This document shows, piece after piece, positions 12,856 to 14,026 of a DNA stretch of 14,026 bases (its first letter is position 1; each line of letters starts with the position of its first letter). A model generated the notes under the pieces. That model was not told the DNA's origin. It saw nothing but the letters and a program-made list of their open reading frames with translations, and searched no databases. The position numbers and the translations under genes are program-made. The DNA comes from Betaproteobacteria bacterium TMED156. Its GTDB lineage: Bacteria > Pseudomonadota > Gammaproteobacteria > Burkholderiales > Burkholderiaceae_A. The stretch is from contig NHHF01000033.1 of assembly GCA_002171155.1 (NCBI GenBank), forward strand, positions 1 through 14,026, read 5' to 3'.

Positions 12856-13958
12856 ATTTTTCCTTCTTTGACTACGAGTGTTGACGAGACAATATCGTCA
12901 TCCATTGAAAAATGAAGATTATTTTCTTCATTTATTATTAATTTTAAAAAATCCAAAATATTTCTGGCGTACAGCATTGAGGCATCAGTCGGTAGTAGTG
13001 CAGGTAGGTTTTTAAATCCAATTATTTTTACTCCATTAATAACTATAACTTTGTCAACCTCAGAACCTTCACAATTACCACCTTGCTCAGTGGCCATATC
13101 AACTATTACAGATCCTGGACGCATACTTTTTATCATTTCTTGGGTTATTAAAATTGGTGCTCTCTTACCAGGTATAAGCGCAGTTGAAATTACAATGTCA
13201 GCTTTAGAAATCCTAACAGCAACTTCTTGAGCCTGACGTTCCATCCATGATTTTGGCATTGCTTTGGCATATCCACCTTCTCCTTTAGCTGCTTCAATTT
13301 CTTCATCAGTTTTAAGCGGAACGTCTACAAACTTAGCACCTAATGATTCAACCTGTTCTTTTACAGCGGGACGAACATCTGACGCTTCAACAACTGCTCC
13401 GAGTCTTTTTGCAGTAGCAATTGCTTGAAGACCAGCAACACCAGCTCCGAGAATAATAACTTTAGCAGCTTTGATCGATCCAGCAGCAGTCATCATCATA
13501 GGAAAAAGTCTAGGATATTCGTTTGATGCAACTAAAACGGCTTTATAACCCGCGAGATTTGCCTGAGATGATAGTACATCAAGTGATTGAGCTCTCGTAG
13601 TTCTTGGGGCTGCCTCAAGCGCAAACGCAGTTACACCTTTTTTTGCGAGCCTCTCCAACCCCACCTTGTCAAAAGGATTCAACATTCCAACGAGTGTTGA
13701 GCCTGATTGCAAGCTACTACACTCAATTTCTAATGGAGTATTTACTTTTAAAACAAGAGGCTTCTTAAAAGATTCTTCTTGAGTGCAAATCTCACCACCA
13801 GCTTCCTCAAAATCTTTGTTTGGCATGTTTGATTGGTTTCCAGCGTTTTCAGCAACAAATACATTATGTCCTTGGGAAACAAGCTTTTTTACAGTTTCTG
13901 GAGACCCTGCTACTCGAGTCTCTCCATCAATAATTTCTTTGGGAATGCCAATTTGCAT
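12846..13958 (-). CDS. pntAa: NAD(P) transhydrogenase subunit alpha part 1 (NAD-binding)
   Basis: The soluble NAD(H)-binding domain I of the transhydrogenase, a separate 370-residue protein as in Rhodospirillum rubrum rather than fused to the membrane part as in E. coli PntA. It belongs to the alanine dehydrogenase/PNT family: IPKEIIDGETRVAGSPETV at 5-23, the conserved RTTRAQSLDVLSSQANLAGY at 119-138, the nucleotide-binding GAGVAGLQA at 171-179, DVRP at 194-197 and the GYAKAM region at 229-234 near the mobile loop. ATG at 13958 follows GGAG with eight-base spacing. It begins the operon pntAa-pntAb-pntB; the only room for a promoter in the window is the last 60 bp. Confidence 0.97.
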   Translation of the reverse strand: MQIGIPKEIIDGETRVAGSPETVKKLVSQGHNVFVAENAGNQSNMPNKDFEEAGGEICTQEESFKKPLVLKVNTPLEIECSSLQSGSTLVGMLNPFDKVGLERLAKKGVTAFALEAAPRTTRAQSLDVLSSQANLAGYKAVLVASNEYPRLFPMMMTAAGSIKAAKVIILGAGVAGLQAIATAKRLGAVVEASDVRPAVKEQVESLGAKFVDVPLKTDEEIEAAKGEGGYAKAMPKSWMERQAQEVAVRISKADIVISTALIPGKRAPILITQEMIKSMRPGSVIVDMATEQGGNCEGSEVDKVIVINGVKIIGFKNLPALLPTDASMLYARNILDFLKLIINEENNLHFSMDDDIVSSTLVVKEGKIWN

Positions 13959-13976
13959 TCAAAAATCTCCTACAGT

Positions 13977-14006
13977 ATTAGAATAAACAATAAAATGATC
14001 TGTTAA
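13977..14006 (-). promoter_or_regulatory. Possible promoter of the pnt operon
   Basis: On the minus strand TTAACA (14006-14001, 5/6) and TCTAAT (13982-13977, 5/6) are 18 bp apart. The predicted start near 13970 would almost touch the GGAG at 13970-13967, giving an unusually short leader, so the true start may be elsewhere. Confidence 0.3.
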
Positions 14007-14026
14007 TAAAAATGATACATAAAAAA

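Overview
The window reads as an AT-rich chromosomal segment of a marine betaproteobacterium, most likely a streamlined methylotroph of the OM43/Methylophilales type. This is an inference from three things: porins of the betaproteobacterial 16-strand family, the rplM-rpsI-argC-erpA order, and betaproteobacterial-looking 5S, L13 and ErpA sequences. Genes are short-spaced, many overlap or abut, and the non-coding DNA is mostly A/T runs with a few clear hairpins. No mobile element, CRISPR array or tRNA gene was seen.

Layout. Positions 1-366 hold the 3' end of a 23S rRNA gene and a complete 5S rRNA gene on the + strand. Facing them is a minus-strand operon (3641 down to 405): a lipoprotein beta-propeller of the YVTN type, then gmhA and hldE, which make ADP-heptose for the lipopolysaccharide inner core. 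A cytochrome b561 gene (3677-4246, +) diverges from this operon across only 35 bp. Next come three porin genes of alternating orientation (4324-5520 -, 5855-6934 +, 7310-8383 -), each followed by its own hairpin terminator. The last two share an 11-nt ribosome-binding leader and look highly expressed; the first is divergent and has an uncertain start. Positions 8665-11104 hold the + strand run rplM, rpsI, argC, erpA. Positions 13958-11105 hold the minus-strand operon pntAa-pntAb-pntB for a three-subunit proton-translocating transhydrogenase, with overlapping genes; it meets erpA tail to tail with no base between the stop codons.

How it works together. The window combines ribosome production (rRNA, L13, S9), outer-membrane building (heptose synthesis, three porins), arginine synthesis (ArgC), Fe-S cluster delivery (ErpA) and redox/energy functions (b561, transhydrogenase giving NADPH). 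No obviously novel defence or mobile system is visible. The points most worth a second look are: a GmhA in which the usual second metal-binding/catalytic histidine is glutamine; the non-canonical or unclear starts of hldE, argC and the first porin; the beta-propeller lipoprotein leading the heptose operon; the zero-gap erpA/pntB junction; and a perfect 9-bp dyad upstream of rplM.
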